From Nocardiopsis alkaliphila YIM 80379 (GTDB taxonomy: Bacteria; Actinomycetota; Actinomycetes; Streptosporangiales; Streptosporangiaceae), in assembly GCF_000341005.1 (NCBI RefSeq), contig NZ_ANBD01000092.1, positions 6,880 to 67,880 of the forward strand: 61,001 bases of DNA, written 5' to 3'. Below, piece by piece: positions 31,101-40,735 of the stretch (positions within the stretch are counted from its first letter, which is position 1; every line of letters starts with the position of its first letter). The position numbers were made by a program, and so were the translations under genes. The notes beneath the pieces are model-generated. The model was not told the DNA's origin and did not search any database. It was given only the letters and a program-made list of their open reading frames with translations.

Positions 31101-31669
31101 ACATCGAGGTCGAAGGAAACCACAATTACTTCGTCGATGGTGTCATGGTGCACAACAGTCCCGAGACCACCTCAGGTGGACGGGCTTTGAAATTCTATTC
31201 TTCGGTCCGTTTGGACGTGCGGCGCATCGAAACCCTCAAGGACGGCACCGATGCGGTCGGTAACCGCACCAGGGTGAAGGTCGTCAAGAACAAGGTCGCG
31301 CCTCCGTTCAAACAAGCGGAATTCGACATTCTCTATGGTGTCGGGGTTTCTCGTGAGGGAAGTCTGATCGACCTGGGTGTGGAAAACGGAATCGTGCGCA
31401 AGTCCGGTGCCTGGTACACCTACGACGGAACGCAATTGGGGCAGGGCAAGGAGAACGCCCGCAAGTTCCTGCGCGAGAACGTCGACATGGCCAACGAGGT
31501 CGAAAAGAAGATCAAGGCGAAGCTGGGCGTGGGTGTGCCCTCCGGTGACGACACCGGATCCGAGACGGACGCCAAGACCGACCCGGCCAAGGAAGCCGTC
31601 GCCAAGGCCCCCGCCAAGAAGGCGTCGGCCAAGACCACGACCACCAAGGTGCCCGGCACGGATGCGTGA
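28151..31669 (+). CDS. recA: RecA recombinase precursor containing two inteins
   Basis: RecA polymerises on single-stranded DNA for recombination and SOS induction. The 1172-codon precursor breaks down into three extein parts of 72, 132 and 170 residues (374 together, normal RecA length) separated by inteins at 28367-29668 and 30065-31156. Intein 1 splits Walker A between GPESSGK and TT; intein 2 sits in DNA-binding loop L2 between VGVMFG and SPETT. Neither site tolerates an insert, so splicing is needed for activity. GTG 28151 (reading [14 protein letters not shown]) is chosen for its AGGGGA and family N-terminus; ATG 28115 is an alternative. The C-terminus is a Lys/Ala-rich tail. Confidence 0.95.
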   Translation: MASGDRDKALETALAQIERQFGKGSVMRLGDDDRPPIEAIPTGAIALDVALGIGGLPKGRVVEIYGPESSGKCLTADTHVWTDHGLETVAELFERAGQPVSRTTRVTDIRDLGIRVVNENGELETVAALTHNDRKPVLNITSASGRRVSVTHNHPLRVMNEDGYIVWREAGDLAEGDTLVSARFGANEAALGGGLSEDEAVFLGYLVAEGTLLDSATSIRFTNGDEEVGREFTSIATWLFDTEVEVSEGSDRLEYVLPGVEPRKEIAERYGLDYVGSANKRVPHAVRTGGDKIQRAFLSALYEGDGWIDDSSTIGLGTASEGLARDVQLLLYGLGIPASLYTEYDTTYERDYWTVAIDPSVAHRFLDQVGFRSARRAAQIERDFHPSSRDPRFEDIPNLGGMIRSLRDGFGGDRDFDRVAGDLFHTDGAPTCSRNRLIEIIDWAKSREQAPSASAQAIIGHLEQLVADPYTFEAITAIEDGGVQPTFDIMLPQTHSFLANGVLSHNTTVALHAVANAQKQGGIAAFVDAEHALDPEYAKKIGVNTDDLLLSQPDTGEQALEIVDMLIRSGAISVIVIDSVAALVPRAEIEGEMGDSHVGLQARLMSQALRKIAGALSSTGTTAIFINQLREKVGVMFGCMHYDTRVTLADGTQEKIGKIVDQKMDVEVLSYDPERDEVVPRKVVGWFNNGVADHFLQFTVARSGKNGRSQFAATPNHLIRTPGGWREAGELLPGDRVLTSQQHFLNDQQRQVVFGALMGDGSLSPNTTGRTGTRFRMGHGQAQADYLDWKVSLLGNIGHTRTTNDEGAVFADFTPIPELAELHEAVYFGDGKKHLSWEYLKQLTPLALAVWYMDDGCFTVRSKGVQQRTEGGSGRIEICVEAMSPGSRTRLVDYLRDTHGLDVKLRSSGSRNIAVLQFSTESSARFQEIVAPYVHESMAHKLLPRFQGQCRIEPVHSEPVDRLVASPILDIQVKPETRGMDKFDIEVEGNHNYFVDGVMVHNSPETTSGGRALKFYSSVRLDVRRIETLKDGTDAVGNRTRVKVVKNKVAPPFKQAEFDILYGVGVSREGSLIDLGVENGIVRKSGAWYTYDGTQLGQGKENARKFLRENVDMANEVEKKIKAKLGVGVPSGDDTGSETDAKTDPAKEAVAKAPAKKASAKTTTTKVPGTDA
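28367..29668 (+). other. Intein 1 of RecA, with LAGLIDADG homing endonuclease
   Basis: A 434-residue intein inserted in the P-loop. It starts with Cys ([10 protein letters not shown]), has the block B motif VTHNHPLRV, two LAGLIDADG-type helices ([11 protein letters not shown] and [11 protein letters not shown]) and ends in LSHN before Thr+1 of the extein. All splicing residues are present, so it should splice itself out. The endonuclease acidic residues look intact. Codon use matches the host, suggesting long residence. Confidence 0.93.
30065..31156 (+). other. Intein 2 of RecA, with LAGLIDADG homing endonuclease
   Basis: A 364-residue intein inserted in loop L2. It starts [13 protein letters not shown], has block B as [18 protein letters not shown]-type helices [11 protein letters not shown] and [11 protein letters not shown], and ends MVHN before Ser+1. 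The splicing residues are complete. It differs clearly from intein 1 in sequence, and its codons and the flanking extein are less GC-biased, suggesting a more recent arrival. Confidence 0.93.
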
Positions 31670-31718
31670 GGGGCGCCGGTTCGATGACCGCACCGGGATG
31701 GCCGAGGAGGCTGTCCCG

Positions 31719-32267
31719 GTGAGCGTCGACGATTCCCCGGACGGGCCCGAGTGCCCGTCCGGGGAGAAACTCGAAGCGAAGGTCCACAACCTGGTGCTGC
31801 GCATGCTCACGCACTCGCCGCGCACCCGCGCCCAGCTGGAACGTTCCCTGCGACGTAGGGAGTACGAGGAAGAGGTCGTCACAGGCGTCCTCGACCGGGT
31901 CGAGGAGGCGGGGCTGATCGACGACGCCGCCTTCGCGCGGGGCTGGGTCTCCTCCCGACACCACAGCCGGGGTCTGTCTCGACGGGCCCTGTCCCAGGAA
32001 TTGCGTACCCGGGGCGTGGAGGAGGAGACCGTTCGGGAGGCCGTCGCCGAGGTCAGCGACGAGGACGAGACCGAGGCCGCCCGGATCTTGGCCCGTAAGC
32101 GTTTGGCCGGCAGCAGGGGCAAGGACGCCCAGACTCGGACCCGCCGGGCTCTGGGGGCACTGGCCCGCAAGGGCTATCCGGCGGGTCTGTCCTACCGGAT
32201 CGTTCGGGAGGAGTTGGAGGCGGAGGGAGAGGAGGTAGGGTCGCCGCTCGACCCCGACCACCTTTGA
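31719..32267 (+). CDS. recX: RecA regulatory protein RecX
   Basis: RecX binds and inhibits RecA filaments. The 182-residue form has RecX repeats: LRMLTHSPRTRAQLERSLRRREYEEEVVTGVLDRVEEAGLIDDAAFARGWVSSR, then SRRALSQELRTRGV, then ARKRL and a final ARKGYPAGLSYRIVREEL. GTG 31719 has GAGGAGG eight bases upstream. ATG 31662, which overlaps the recA stop by eight bases, and ATG 31698 are alternatives. The close link with recA indicates one operon. Confidence 0.88.
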   Translation: MSVDDSPDGPECPSGEKLEAKVHNLVLRMLTHSPRTRAQLERSLRRREYEEEVVTGVLDRVEEAGLIDDAAFARGWVSSRHHSRGLSRRALSQELRTRGVEEETVREAVAEVSDEDETEAARILARKRLAGSRGKDAQTRTRRALGALARKGYPAGLSYRIVREELEAEGEEVGSPLDPDHL

Positions 32268-32315
32268 GCCTTGGCGAGTGCCGCACCCTTCAGGGACACG
32301 GCACCCACTCCGGGT

Positions 32316-34433
32316 TCAGTCGTCCTTCGTCACGGGTTCGCCGGTACCCGCGGTCAGACCCGCGGCCGGAGTGACCTCGGGCAGCTGTTCGGCCTCGGGG
32401 ATGTCGTCCTCGGATACTTCGTGCGGATCCACCGGCTCCTCGACGGCGGTCTTCGCCGGGCGCGGCTCGGGCGGAGTGGTACTCAGCTCCAGCGGTGGCA
32501 CGTCCGGTTCGAACCCGAACACCTTGCCGTAGAAGGCCAGTTCCGCTTCCAGGGAACGCACTCGCGCTTCCTGGGAGTCGAACCCGTGTGCCTGTCCTTC
32601 GAACTCCAGTAGTGCGTGCGGAACACCTCGTGTTCCCAGAGCGGTGGCCATACCGAAGGCCTGGTCGGGGGTGACGATCGGGTCGTCCAGACCCTGGAGG
32701 AGGAGCACCGGTACGTCGATCTCATCGATGCGGTTGATCGGTGAGCGCTCCTTGTAGGTCTCCACGAAGCCGGGCAGGGTGCCCACCAGGGTGTCCAGGA
32801 AGCGCGACTCGAAGTCGTGGGTGGTTCGGGCCAGTCCCAAGAGGTCGGCGACCCCGAAGTAGGACACCCCGCAGGCGAAGGTGTTCCCGGTCAGGGCCAG
32901 CAGCGCGGTGAGACCGCCGGCGCTGGGGCCACGGATGGCGAGCCGTTCGGGATCGGCCACCCCACGTTCGACCAGGGCCCGGGCCACGGCGGTGCAGTCC
33001 TCCACGTCCACCACGCCCCATTCTCGGTGCAGGCGCTTGCGGTAGGGGCGGCCGTACCCGGTGGAGCCCCCGTAGTCCACGTCCACCACACCGATACCTC
33101 GGCTGGTGAAGTAGGCCTTGACCAGATCGAGTTCTCGTCGGGAGTGGGAGACCGGGCCCCCGTGCGCCCACACCACGTACGGCGCGGGAGCCTTTGAGGA
33201 GATCTCGGGGTGGGTGGGCGGGTACACGTTGGCGTGCACCGTGGCCCCGTAACGTCCGGGAAGTGTCTCGCGACGGGGAATCGGCAGGTAGGCGGCCTCG
33301 GGAGGTTGTTCCATCGACCGTCGCAGGACCTCCACATCACCTCGCACGGGGTCCAGACGCACCACACAAGGGGCGATGTCGGGGGAGGCGGCCACCGCCA
33401 CCACGTTCAGTCCGTCGGAGTCGATCTGTGACCACGACGTGAACGAGGTCCGGACCTCCTCCAAGTCCAGGGTGTGCGGGTCGTACACGCTGGGGCGAAG
33501 CGCGGTGTCACCGTGCAGGGTCACCACCTTGCCGGACTCCAGTACGCAGAAGGAGCGGTTGCCCAACCGGCCCGGCGGCTCGTGGAACTCCTCCTCGGCC
33601 GGGTACAGGGCGATCGCCTGTCCGGTGAGCCCGGCCTGGTACAGGTTCCAAAAGCCCGGCCAATCCGAGGCCAGGTACAGGGTGTGTTCGTCGGCCCAGG
33701 TGGGGGAGAGCACGGACTCGTCCACCCCTCCCTTGAGGGTGTACTCACCGACCAGGCCCGACTCGGTGAGTTCACCGACTCGAAGTTCCGTGCCGTCCCA
33801 GGGCATCCTCGGGTGGTTCCAGCGTACGTAGGCCAGGTGACGACCGTCGGGGGAAGGGCTGGGGGAGGCGTAGAAGCGGGCCCCCCGGACGAGTTCCCGG
33901 ATGGCGGACGCGTCCTGGGCGCCGCGTCCGGAGAGGGGGACCGACACGATGGAGCGCCGCACGTCACCACCGGTGTGTTCCTCACGCACGCACAGCACCT
34001 GTTTGCCGTCCGCGGCCAGAACCGGATCGGCGTAGCGCAGCGCCGCCGGGGTCGCGGGTTCGGGGGTGAGCGGGACGGGATCCTTGGCGCTTCGCTCCAG
34101 TAGGTACAGGCGCTGGGTCGCCTGGTCGGCGAACACCACGCCCACACGGGGGATGGCCTTGTCGTCGCGTCGAGGCACCGGTAGGTAGGAACGGCCTCCG
34201 TACTCGTGCACCCTGGTGCCCACGCTCCAAGGGGCGGGCAGGAGGTCGTGCACGGTCCCGTCCGGGGCCCTGCGCATGAGGGTGGTACGGCCGTTCTCCT
34301 CCGGGCGGTATTCCTGCCACCAGACCTCGTCGCCCCGAACGGAAGGGAACGAGGGCAGGCGCGTTCCTCGCGCGACGTCGGCGGCGCTGATGGGCGATGG
34401 CCAGCGGCCATGAGGGCTCGACAGTTCAGACAT
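32316..34433 (-). CDS. S9-family serine peptidase (prolyl oligopeptidase/acylaminoacyl type)
   Basis: A 705-residue cytoplasmic peptidase: an N-terminal beta-propeller (roughly residues 20-380) and a C-terminal alpha/beta-hydrolase. Likely catalytic residues are Ser in GPSAGG (the more usual motif is GGSAGG), Asp in QGLDDPIV and His in EGQAHGF. The last 60 residues are an acidic, Pro-rich tail of unknown role. It converges on recX, with only 48 bases between stops. Confidence 0.85.
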   Translation of the reverse strand: MSELSSPHGRWPSPISAADVARGTRLPSFPSVRGDEVWWQEYRPEENGRTTLMRRAPDGTVHDLLPAPWSVGTRVHEYGGRSYLPVPRRDDKAIPRVGVVFADQATQRLYLLERSAKDPVPLTPEPATPAALRYADPVLAADGKQVLCVREEHTGGDVRRSIVSVPLSGRGAQDASAIRELVRGARFYASPSPSPDGRHLAYVRWNHPRMPWDGTELRVGELTESGLVGEYTLKGGVDESVLSPTWADEHTLYLASDWPGFWNLYQAGLTGQAIALYPAEEEFHEPPGRLGNRSFCVLESGKVVTLHGDTALRPSVYDPHTLDLEEVRTSFTSWSQIDSDGLNVVAVAASPDIAPCVVRLDPVRGDVEVLRRSMEQPPEAAYLPIPRRETLPGRYGATVHANVYPPTHPEISSKAPAPYVVWAHGGPVSHSRRELDLVKAYFTSRGIGVVDVDYGGSTGYGRPYRKRLHREWGVVDVEDCTAVARALVERGVADPERLAIRGPSAGGLTALLALTGNTFACGVSYFGVADLLGLARTTHDFESRFLDTLVGTLPGFVETYKERSPINRIDEIDVPVLLLQGLDDPIVTPDQAFGMATALGTRGVPHALLEFEGQAHGFDSQEARVRSLEAELAFYGKVFGFEPDVPPLELSTTPPEPRPAKTAVEEPVDPHEVSEDDIPEAEQLPEVTPAAGLTAGTGEPVTKDD

Positions 34434-34737
34434 GTCCCGCTCAGGAAGGGTCGTGGGTGTGATCAGATGACATGTCGACCTTAGTGCTCACAAGGGCCTT
34501 CTGGGGAGGGTCGAAAGCTCGTCGGGCACGGTCTGAACACGTGGGTCTCACTCAACGCTCGCGTGCCAAGGCTCTCGGTATCGTTCTGTTTTCGTGACTG
34601 CGATGACACAGCGGGAGTGCCCTCCCCGGTTTATGCTTTCGCGGATATCACCAGATGATGTGGTCCACGGCATCACTCGCTCTCCAGCGGGTCTCCGCGG
34701 GCCTTTTTCATCGAAGCTGCTAGAGAGGAAGCCAGCG
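34434..34737. other. Gap between the peptidase and TRAP genes
   Basis: This 304-base divergent region is visibly less GC-rich than its neighbours. A TATGCT hexamer at 34632-34637 could be the -10 of the TRAP operon. A short GC-rich hairpin followed by a T-run lies near 34690-34708. No gene is seen. Confidence 0.35.
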
Positions 34738-35781
34738 ATGAGCAAGGGACGCATGACCATGCGGGCCTCCGTGGCGATCGCCGCGGCCGGTGTGGTGGCC
34801 CTGTCGGCGTGCGCGGCCCCTGAGGACGTCGAGGGGCCCGGTGGCGACGGAGGCGACGAGACCACCTTCCTCCGCCTCGCCACGGGTTCCACCGGCGGCA
34901 CCTACTACCCGCTCGGTGGAGAGATCGCCCAGGTCTGGAGCAACAATATCGAGGGCGTACAGGTGGACACCTTCGCCACCGGTGCTTCGGTGCAGAACCT
35001 GCGTGCCCTGGAGGGCGAGACCGAGGACGAGGACGCGGGCGCGATCGACCAGGTCGAGTTGATCATGTCGGTCAACGGTGTGGCGATGCAGGCCAAGGAG
35101 AGCGCCGGCCCGTTCGAGGACGAGCCGCTGGACGACCCCGAAAGCATCGTGGCCCTGGGCAACATCTACCCGGAGGTCATGCAGGTCGTGGTCTTGGCCG
35201 ATTCGGGTATCGAGTCGATCGCCGACCTGGAGGGCGCCAACGTCGAGCTCGGCCCTCCGGGGAGTGGCACCGAGGTCGCGGCCCGCCAGATCCTCGAGGC
35301 GTACGGTATCGATCCGGACAGTGACATCAACGCCTTCGACAGCACATTCGGCGACGCGGCCACCGCGCTCGGAGACGGACAGGTGGACGCGGCCTTCGGC
35401 ATCCTGTCGGTTCCGGCCGCGGGCATCGTGGAGGTGTCGGCCAACAACGACGTGAACATCCTGCCGATCGAGGGTGATGAGGCCGACGAACTCATGGCCG
35501 CGGACGAGAGCTACAGCCCGCTCACGATCGACGGTGGAACCTACAACGGGCAGGACGAGGACGTCGTCACCCTGACCCAGTGGGCGACCCTGTACACGAC
35601 GGACTCCCTGGACGAGGAGCTCGCCTACGAGCTCACCCGTGTCATGTACGAGAACGCCGGTGACATCGGCCACGAGGTCGGCAGCCAGATCCAGCTGGAG
35701 ACCGCGCTCGATGGCCTGGGCGACATCGAGCTGCACCCCGGTGCCGAGCGCTTCTATCAGGAGCAGGGCCTTTTGGACTGA
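34738..35781 (+). CDS. TAXI-family TRAP transporter solute-binding lipoprotein
   Basis: The 347-residue protein has a signal peptide ending in lipobox LSAC (Cys25), then LATGSTGGTYYPLGGEIAQVW, the signature of TRAP-associated extracytoplasmic immunogenic (TAXI) proteins. It delivers a substrate, often a C4-dicarboxylate or glutamate-like acid in this family, to the permease encoded next. ATG 34738 follows GAGAGGAAG; an upstream ATG frame to 34594 is unsupported. Confidence 0.9.
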   Translation: MSKGRMTMRASVAIAAAGVVALSACAAPEDVEGPGGDGGDETTFLRLATGSTGGTYYPLGGEIAQVWSNNIEGVQVDTFATGASVQNLRALEGETEDEDAGAIDQVELIMSVNGVAMQAKESAGPFEDEPLDDPESIVALGNIYPEVMQVVVLADSGIESIADLEGANVELGPPGSGTEVAARQILEAYGIDPDSDINAFDSTFGDAATALGDGQVDAAFGILSVPAAGIVEVSANNDVNILPIEGDEADELMAADESYSPLTIDGGTYNGQDEDVVTLTQWATLYTTDSLDEELAYELTRVMYENAGDIGHEVGSQIQLETALDGLGDIELHPGAERFYQEQGLLD

Positions 35782-35912
35782 TCGTTTTTCGTGATGGGGC
35801 CGCTCGGCGAACCGTGTCGGGCGGCCTCGCGCGTGCGATGGCCGGATCCTTCGGCAGGTGAAGGCCGAGAAGAGATGGTGGGGACGCCCACCGATGAACG
35901 AGGACGAGGGTG

Positions 35913-38900
35913 ATGACAACGGACTCCAACGCCACCAGCGAACCTGGTGGCCCCGCGGCCGTCGGTGGAGGTGCCGCCGCCGGTGAGCCGGATCCAGGAG
36001 CTCTGCGGAGTATCGAAAAGGACCTCGCGGCTCTGGAAAAGCATGACTTCACTGAGGACACCGGGATCGAGGGCACTCGTACCGACCTGCGTGCCGTCTG
36101 GCGCTGGAGTGTCTTCTTCGCGGCCTTGGCACTGGCTCTGTTCCACCTGTGGACGGCGTTCACCGGAACGCTGCCTCCGTTGCAACAACGATCGTTCCAC
36201 CTGGCCCTCGGCCTCGGCCTGGTGTTCCTGCTGTACCCGACCAAGGCGCGCTCCGAAGGGCCGCATGGGCCCTTCTACGGGGCGACGATGGCCTTCAGCG
36301 GTCTTCTGGTGGCCTACGTCGCGGTCGGTGCCTTGTCCGGGGCGAACACCGCCATGTACCTGTACCTACCGCAGTGGGTGTTCGGTGCCATCGCGGTCGT
36401 CGTCTTGGGTGTCGCGGTCGGTGTGATCCGCCGGTCCGGTGTGTCCGAGCAGACCTCCCGGGCCCAGAGTGGTGCCGGGTGGACCCTGTTGGGCGGGTCC
36501 GCTCTGATCTCGGTGGACCTGGTGACCAGTGAATCGGGCGGGGGTTTCTTCTTCCTGCCGGTTCTGGGCCTGGCCCTGGTGGTGTTGACCGTCGCCCTGT
36601 CCGTGATCCTGCTCGTCGCACCCCATTTCGTGCCGCAGGCCCTGTGGCCGCTGGTCCGGCGTTGGGGACTCACGTTCACGGGCGTGGCGCTCCTGGTCGG
36701 CATGCTGGTGACGGGTGTGGCGGACTGGAACGTCGTCGGTCCCGCCGCCCTCATCCTGTTCCTGGTTCAGGCGGCCCGCCACGTTCCGCTGAAGCTCCTG
36801 GGCATGCCGGTCTTCGACCTGGTACTCGCGGTGATGGGCGTGTTCGCGGGCATGTACATGTTCGTCAACTACGAGCAGATCACCCGTACCGTCGGTATCA
36901 TGAACCCCACCTACGTGATGGTGGGGACCATCGGCATCCTGCTGATCCTCGTCGCCGCTTCGCGTGTGCTCGGTTCGGCTCTGGTGGTGTTGGCCGCGGC
37001 CCTGCTGGCGTTCGCCTACTTCGGGCAGGACATGCCCGGTTTCCTGCGGCACCGGGGCGCCAGCGTCGACCAGATCATCACGAACCTTTACGTGGGCACC
37101 GAAGGGGTGTTCGGTACCCCCCTCGGGATCTCCGCGACGTTCATCTTCCTGTTCATGATCTTCGCCGCGATGCTCCAGCGCACGGGTATGGAACGCTTCT
37201 TCACGGACCTGGCCCTGGGGGCCACCGGTTCCTCGGTGGGTGGTACCGCCAAGGTCGGCATCGTGACCAGTGCCTTCTCCGGCACGATGACCGGCAGTTC
37301 GGTGGCCAACACCGTTTCCAACGGCGCGTTCACCATCCCGATGATGAAGAAGTCCGGGTACAAGCCCGAGTACGCGGGCGCGGTGGAGGCGGCTTCCTCC
37401 ACCGGTGGGCAGATCATGCCTCCGATCATGGGCGCGGGCGCGTTCATCATGATCGAGTTCACCGGCGCTTCCTACCAGCAGATCCTGACCGCCGCGGCGA
37501 TCCCCGCGGTGATGTTCTTCGTCTCCCAGTACGTGGTCGTGCACTACGACTCCAAGCGGATGGGGGTCGGTGGTCTACCCAAGGAGCTGTTGCCGAACCT
37601 GCGTCACCTGCTCCTGACCCGGGGGTACCTGATCGCCCCGGTGATCGCGATCTTCGCGCTGCTCTCCATGGGTTATTCACCGATGTTCTCCGCGATGGGC
37701 GCGGTCCTGGCCACCGTGGTCATCAACCTGGTGTCCCAGTTGGTGGTTCTGCCCTGGCACCGTGTGGACGGGCGTGTGCGCCTGCGTAGGGCGGGGGAGG
37801 CCCTCGGAATCGCTCTGCGCCTGGCGCTTCCGATCGCCGTCGCGGCCGTTGCGGCGGCCGTTCTGGTATGGGTGATGGACAACATCGTCACCGGTCTTGA
37901 CCGGGGTGTGACCGCGCTGGCGATCTCCTTCGCCTTGGCGTTGCTCGGCATCGTGCTGATGAGGGTCTTCACCTCCTGGAAGGAGACCAGTGACGATCGG
38001 CTCAACCTGCACAGTTTCCTGGACGGTCTGGTGGGCGCCTCGCGTCTGGCGATCCCGATCATCGTGGCCTGTGCCTCGGCGGGGATCATCGCCGGTGTCA
38101 TCATCACCACGGACCTGGGCCTGAAGCTGAGCTCTGGACTGTTGGGCATCGCCAACTCCCTCAGCGCCGGTCTGGCGAACCTGTTGACGATGGTGGTGAC
38201 CTCGCCGGTGCTGGCCTGGACCGGTGCGGGAGCGGACTTCGGTGTCGAAGCGGTCGCCTCGATGCGCGTCGACCTGTTCTTGGTCCTGGTCATGTCCATG
38301 TTGGCCTGCCTGATCCTGGGTATCGGTCTGCCGACCACCGCCAACTACGTGATCACCGCGACCCTGGCGGCTCCGGCGATCGTGGCGGTCCTTCAGGGCG
38401 AGTTCGAGACCCGGACCCTGGCCATGCTGTTGATGGCGCACCTGTTCGTGTACTACTTCGGTGTGTTGGCCGACATCACGCCGCCGGTGTGTCTGGCGGC
38501 CTACGCCGCCTCGGGTATCTCCGGCGGTGATCCGATCAGGACCGGGTTCTACTCGGTGCGGATCGCGGTGGCGGCCTTCGTGATGCCGTTCATGTTCGTG
38601 TTCAACCCCGAACTGCTCTTGCAGGACGTCACGCTGGTCACCGGGATTATCGCGGGGACCTCGGGTGTGGTGGGGTCCGCGTTGGTGGCCGTGGGCCTGG
38701 TCGGATACATCGACCGGCACCTGCAGTGGTACAAGCGGTTCGGCTTGGTCCTGGGTGGTCTCTGGCTGGTCTCGGCCACGTGGGAGACCAATGTGGCCGG
38801 GCTGGTCCTGGTGGGCGTGATCATCGGTTACGAGCGCTGGAAGACCAAGAAGGAGGGCGGACCGACCTTCATCCCGCAGGTGGGCGGGGTCGCCGTTCCC

Positions 38901-39014
38901 CAGGGTAAGGCCGTGGCCGAGTCCGCTGCGGCCGGGCCCGCGGTGGCCGAACCGGCCCCCGCCGAGCCCAGAGAAGAGGGAGAGAAGGCCGGGGAGGACG
39001 GCGGACGGGAGTGA
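35913..39014 (+). CDS. TRAP transporter fused small and large permease (DctQM type)
   Basis: A very hydrophobic protein of about 1033 residues in which the small DctQ-like and large DctM-like TRAP subunits are fused, as is normal for TAXI systems. Conserved large-subunit parts include GGTAKVGIVTSAFSGTMTGSS, STGGQIMPPIMGAGAFIM, GLPTTANYVITATLAAPAIV and ADITPPVCLAAYAASGISG. Transport is driven by an ion gradient. The last 60 residues are a charged Ala/Pro/Glu tail. It lies 131 bases after the binding-protein gene. Confidence 0.92.
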   Translation: MTTDSNATSEPGGPAAVGGGAAAGEPDPGALRSIEKDLAALEKHDFTEDTGIEGTRTDLRAVWRWSVFFAALALALFHLWTAFTGTLPPLQQRSFHLALGLGLVFLLYPTKARSEGPHGPFYGATMAFSGLLVAYVAVGALSGANTAMYLYLPQWVFGAIAVVVLGVAVGVIRRSGVSEQTSRAQSGAGWTLLGGSALISVDLVTSESGGGFFFLPVLGLALVVLTVALSVILLVAPHFVPQALWPLVRRWGLTFTGVALLVGMLVTGVADWNVVGPAALILFLVQAARHVPLKLLGMPVFDLVLAVMGVFAGMYMFVNYEQITRTVGIMNPTYVMVGTIGILLILVAASRVLGSALVVLAAALLAFAYFGQDMPGFLRHRGASVDQIITNLYVGTEGVFGTPLGISATFIFLFMIFAAMLQRTGMERFFTDLALGATGSSVGGTAKVGIVTSAFSGTMTGSSVANTVSNGAFTIPMMKKSGYKPEYAGAVEAASSTGGQIMPPIMGAGAFIMIEFTGASYQQILTAAAIPAVMFFVSQYVVVHYDSKRMGVGGLPKELLPNLRHLLLTRGYLIAPVIAIFALLSMGYSPMFSAMGAVLATVVINLVSQLVVLPWHRVDGRVRLRRAGEALGIALRLALPIAVAAVAAAVLVWVMDNIVTGLDRGVTALAISFALALLGIVLMRVFTSWKETSDDRLNLHSFLDGLVGASRLAIPIIVACASAGIIAGVIITTDLGLKLSSGLLGIANSLSAGLANLLTMVVTSPVLAWTGAGADFGVEAVASMRVDLFLVLVMSMLACLILGIGLPTTANYVITATLAAPAIVAVLQGEFETRTLAMLLMAHLFVYYFGVLADITPPVCLAAYAASGISGGDPIRTGFYSVRIAVAAFVMPFMFVFNPELLLQDVTLVTGIIAGTSGVVGSALVAVGLVGYIDRHLQWYKRFGLVLGGLWLVSATWETNVAGLVLVGVIIGYERWKTKKEGGPTFIPQVGGVAVPQGKAVAESAAAGPAVAEPAPAEPREEGEKAGEDGGRE

Positions 39015-39036
39015 CCTGTCCCCGGCTCGGTGTCGC

Positions 39037-39075
39037 CCGTGTCCCCGGCTCTCCTCGACGAGACCGGGGACACGG
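39037..39075 (+). terminator. Terminator after the TRAP permease gene
   Basis: A perfect 12-base inverted repeat (39037-39048 with 39064-39075) with a further four-base inner stem after one bulged base. Confidence 0.7.
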
Positions 39076-39180
39076 TCTTCTCGGGGTGAGATCGATCCCC
39101 GAGCGAGGCCGGGCCCTTCTCCGGTCGGTCCCGTGATCGAACCGATTTCGGATGGCGGCGCACCCACCCCTGACACGGGT

Positions 39181-39186
39181 TAGCCT
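39181..39186 (+). promoter_or_regulatory. -10 hexamer of a probable leaderless miaB transcript
   Basis: TAGCCT ends six bases before GTG 39193. No ribosome binding site is present. Confidence 0.5.
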
Positions 39187-39192
39187 GAAACA

Positions 39193-40683
39193 GTGAGCCA
39201 GAGTCGTACCTACCAAGTGCGGACCTACGGCTGCCAGATGAACGTCCACGACTCCGAGCGCCTATCCGGTCTGCTGGAGGACGCTGGGTACGCACGCGCA
39301 GCCGAGGACACCACCGCCGACATCGTCGTCTTCAACACCTGTGCGGTCCGGGAGAACGCGGACAACCGTCTCTACGGCAACCTGGGGCATCTGCGTCCGG
39401 TCAAGGACGCCAACCCCGGGATGCAGATCGCCGTGGGCGGTTGCCTGGCCCAGAAGGATCGTGGTGAGATCGTGCGCCGCGCCCCTTGGGTGGACGTGGT
39501 GTTCGGCACGCACAACATCGGTTCCCTGCCGGCTCTTCTGGAGCGTTCGCGCGTCCAGAAGGAGGCTCAGGTGGAGATCGCCGAGTCCTTGGAACACTTT
39601 CCGTCCACGCTGCCCAGTCGGCGCGAGTCGGCTTACGCGGCCTGGGTGTCGATCTCGGTGGGCTGCAACAACACCTGTACCTTCTGCATCGTGCCCGCGC
39701 TGCGGGGCAAGGAGAAGGACCGCCGTCCCGGCGACGTGCTCGCCGAGGTGAGGGCGCTGGTGGAGGAGGGCGTAACCGAGGTCACCCTGCTGGGGCAGAA
39801 CGTCAACGCCTACGGCAGCGAGTTCGGGGACCGACAGGCCTTCTCCAAGTTGCTGCGTGCCTGTGGGGAGATCGAAGGGCTCGAACGGGTCCGCTTCACC
39901 TCTCCGCACCCGCGCGACTTCACCGACGACGTCATCGAGGCGATGGCCGCCACGCCCAACGTCATGCCCCAGTTGCACATGCCGTTGCAGTCGGGGTCCA
40001 GCCGGGTGCTCAAGGCGATGCGTCGTTCCTACCGCCAGGAGCGTTTCCTGAGCATCGTGGAGAAGGTGCGCGCCGCCATGCCGGAGGCCGCCCTCACCAC
40101 CGACATCATCGTGGGCTTTCCCGGTGAGACCGAGGAGGACTTCGAGGAGACCCTGCACGTGGTCCGCGAGTCCCGCTTCGCGATGGCGTTCACCTTCCAG
40201 TACTCCAAGCGTCCCGGGACCCCCGCCGCCACCATGGACGACCAGGTGCCGCCGGAGGTCGTCAAGGAGCGTTACCAGCGCTTGGTCGCCCTACAGGACC
40301 AGATCTCCTGGGAGGAGAACCAGAAGCTGGTCGGCCGCGAGGTCGAGCTGATGGTCGCCGAGGGCGAGGGCAAGAAGGACGGGGAACACCGCCGTCTGTC
40401 CGGTCGTGCGCCCGACAACCGTCTGGTGCACTTCAGCGTGGGCGACGCGGACGATCCTCGTCCGGGTGACATGGTCACCGTCGAGGTCACCTACGCGGCC
40501 CCGCACCACCTGGTCGCCGACTCGGGTGTGCGTCACCTGCGGCGCACCCGTGCGGGTGATGCCTGGGACGCTCGTCAGGGCAAGCCGGTCCAAGTGAACA
40601 AACCGGACGTGATGTTGGGGATGCCCAAGGTCGGGGTCCCCGCGGAAGAACCGGCCCCGGCGACCGGTTGCTGCGACGCCTGA
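39193..40683 (+). CDS. miaB: tRNA-2-methylthio-N6-dimethylallyladenosine synthase MiaB
   Basis: MiaB methylthiolates i6A37 of tRNAs, acting after MiaA, encoded nearby. The 496-residue protein has N-terminal cluster cysteines ([23 protein letters not shown]), the radical-SAM motif [29 protein letters not shown], and a C-terminal TRAM domain. The tail ends GCCDA. The GTG start is probably leaderless. Confidence 0.95.
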   Translation: MSQSRTYQVRTYGCQMNVHDSERLSGLLEDAGYARAAEDTTADIVVFNTCAVRENADNRLYGNLGHLRPVKDANPGMQIAVGGCLAQKDRGEIVRRAPWVDVVFGTHNIGSLPALLERSRVQKEAQVEIAESLEHFPSTLPSRRESAYAAWVSISVGCNNTCTFCIVPALRGKEKDRRPGDVLAEVRALVEEGVTEVTLLGQNVNAYGSEFGDRQAFSKLLRACGEIEGLERVRFTSPHPRDFTDDVIEAMAATPNVMPQLHMPLQSGSSRVLKAMRRSYRQERFLSIVEKVRAAMPEAALTTDIIVGFPGETEEDFEETLHVVRESRFAMAFTFQYSKRPGTPAATMDDQVPPEVVKERYQRLVALQDQISWEENQKLVGREVELMVAEGEGKKDGEHRRLSGRAPDNRLVHFSVGDADDPRPGDMVTVEVTYAAPHHLVADSGVRHLRRTRAGDAWDARQGKPVQVNKPDVMLGMPKVGVPAEEPAPATGCCDA

Positions 40684-40701
40684 GTCGAACCTTCGTTTTC
40701 A

Positions 40702-40735
40702 GGCCCCGCGCCCCTGGAGGGTGGGGTGCGGGGCC
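40702..40735 (+). terminator. Terminator after miaB
   Basis: A 13-base GC-rich stem (40702-40714 with 40723-40735, one G-T wobble) 18 bases past the miaB stop. Confidence 0.7.

Noticed and set aside
32268-32315. Weak inverted repeat between recX and the S9 peptidase as a terminator
   Set aside because: Only a six-base perfect stem with a long loop, which is too weak to call.
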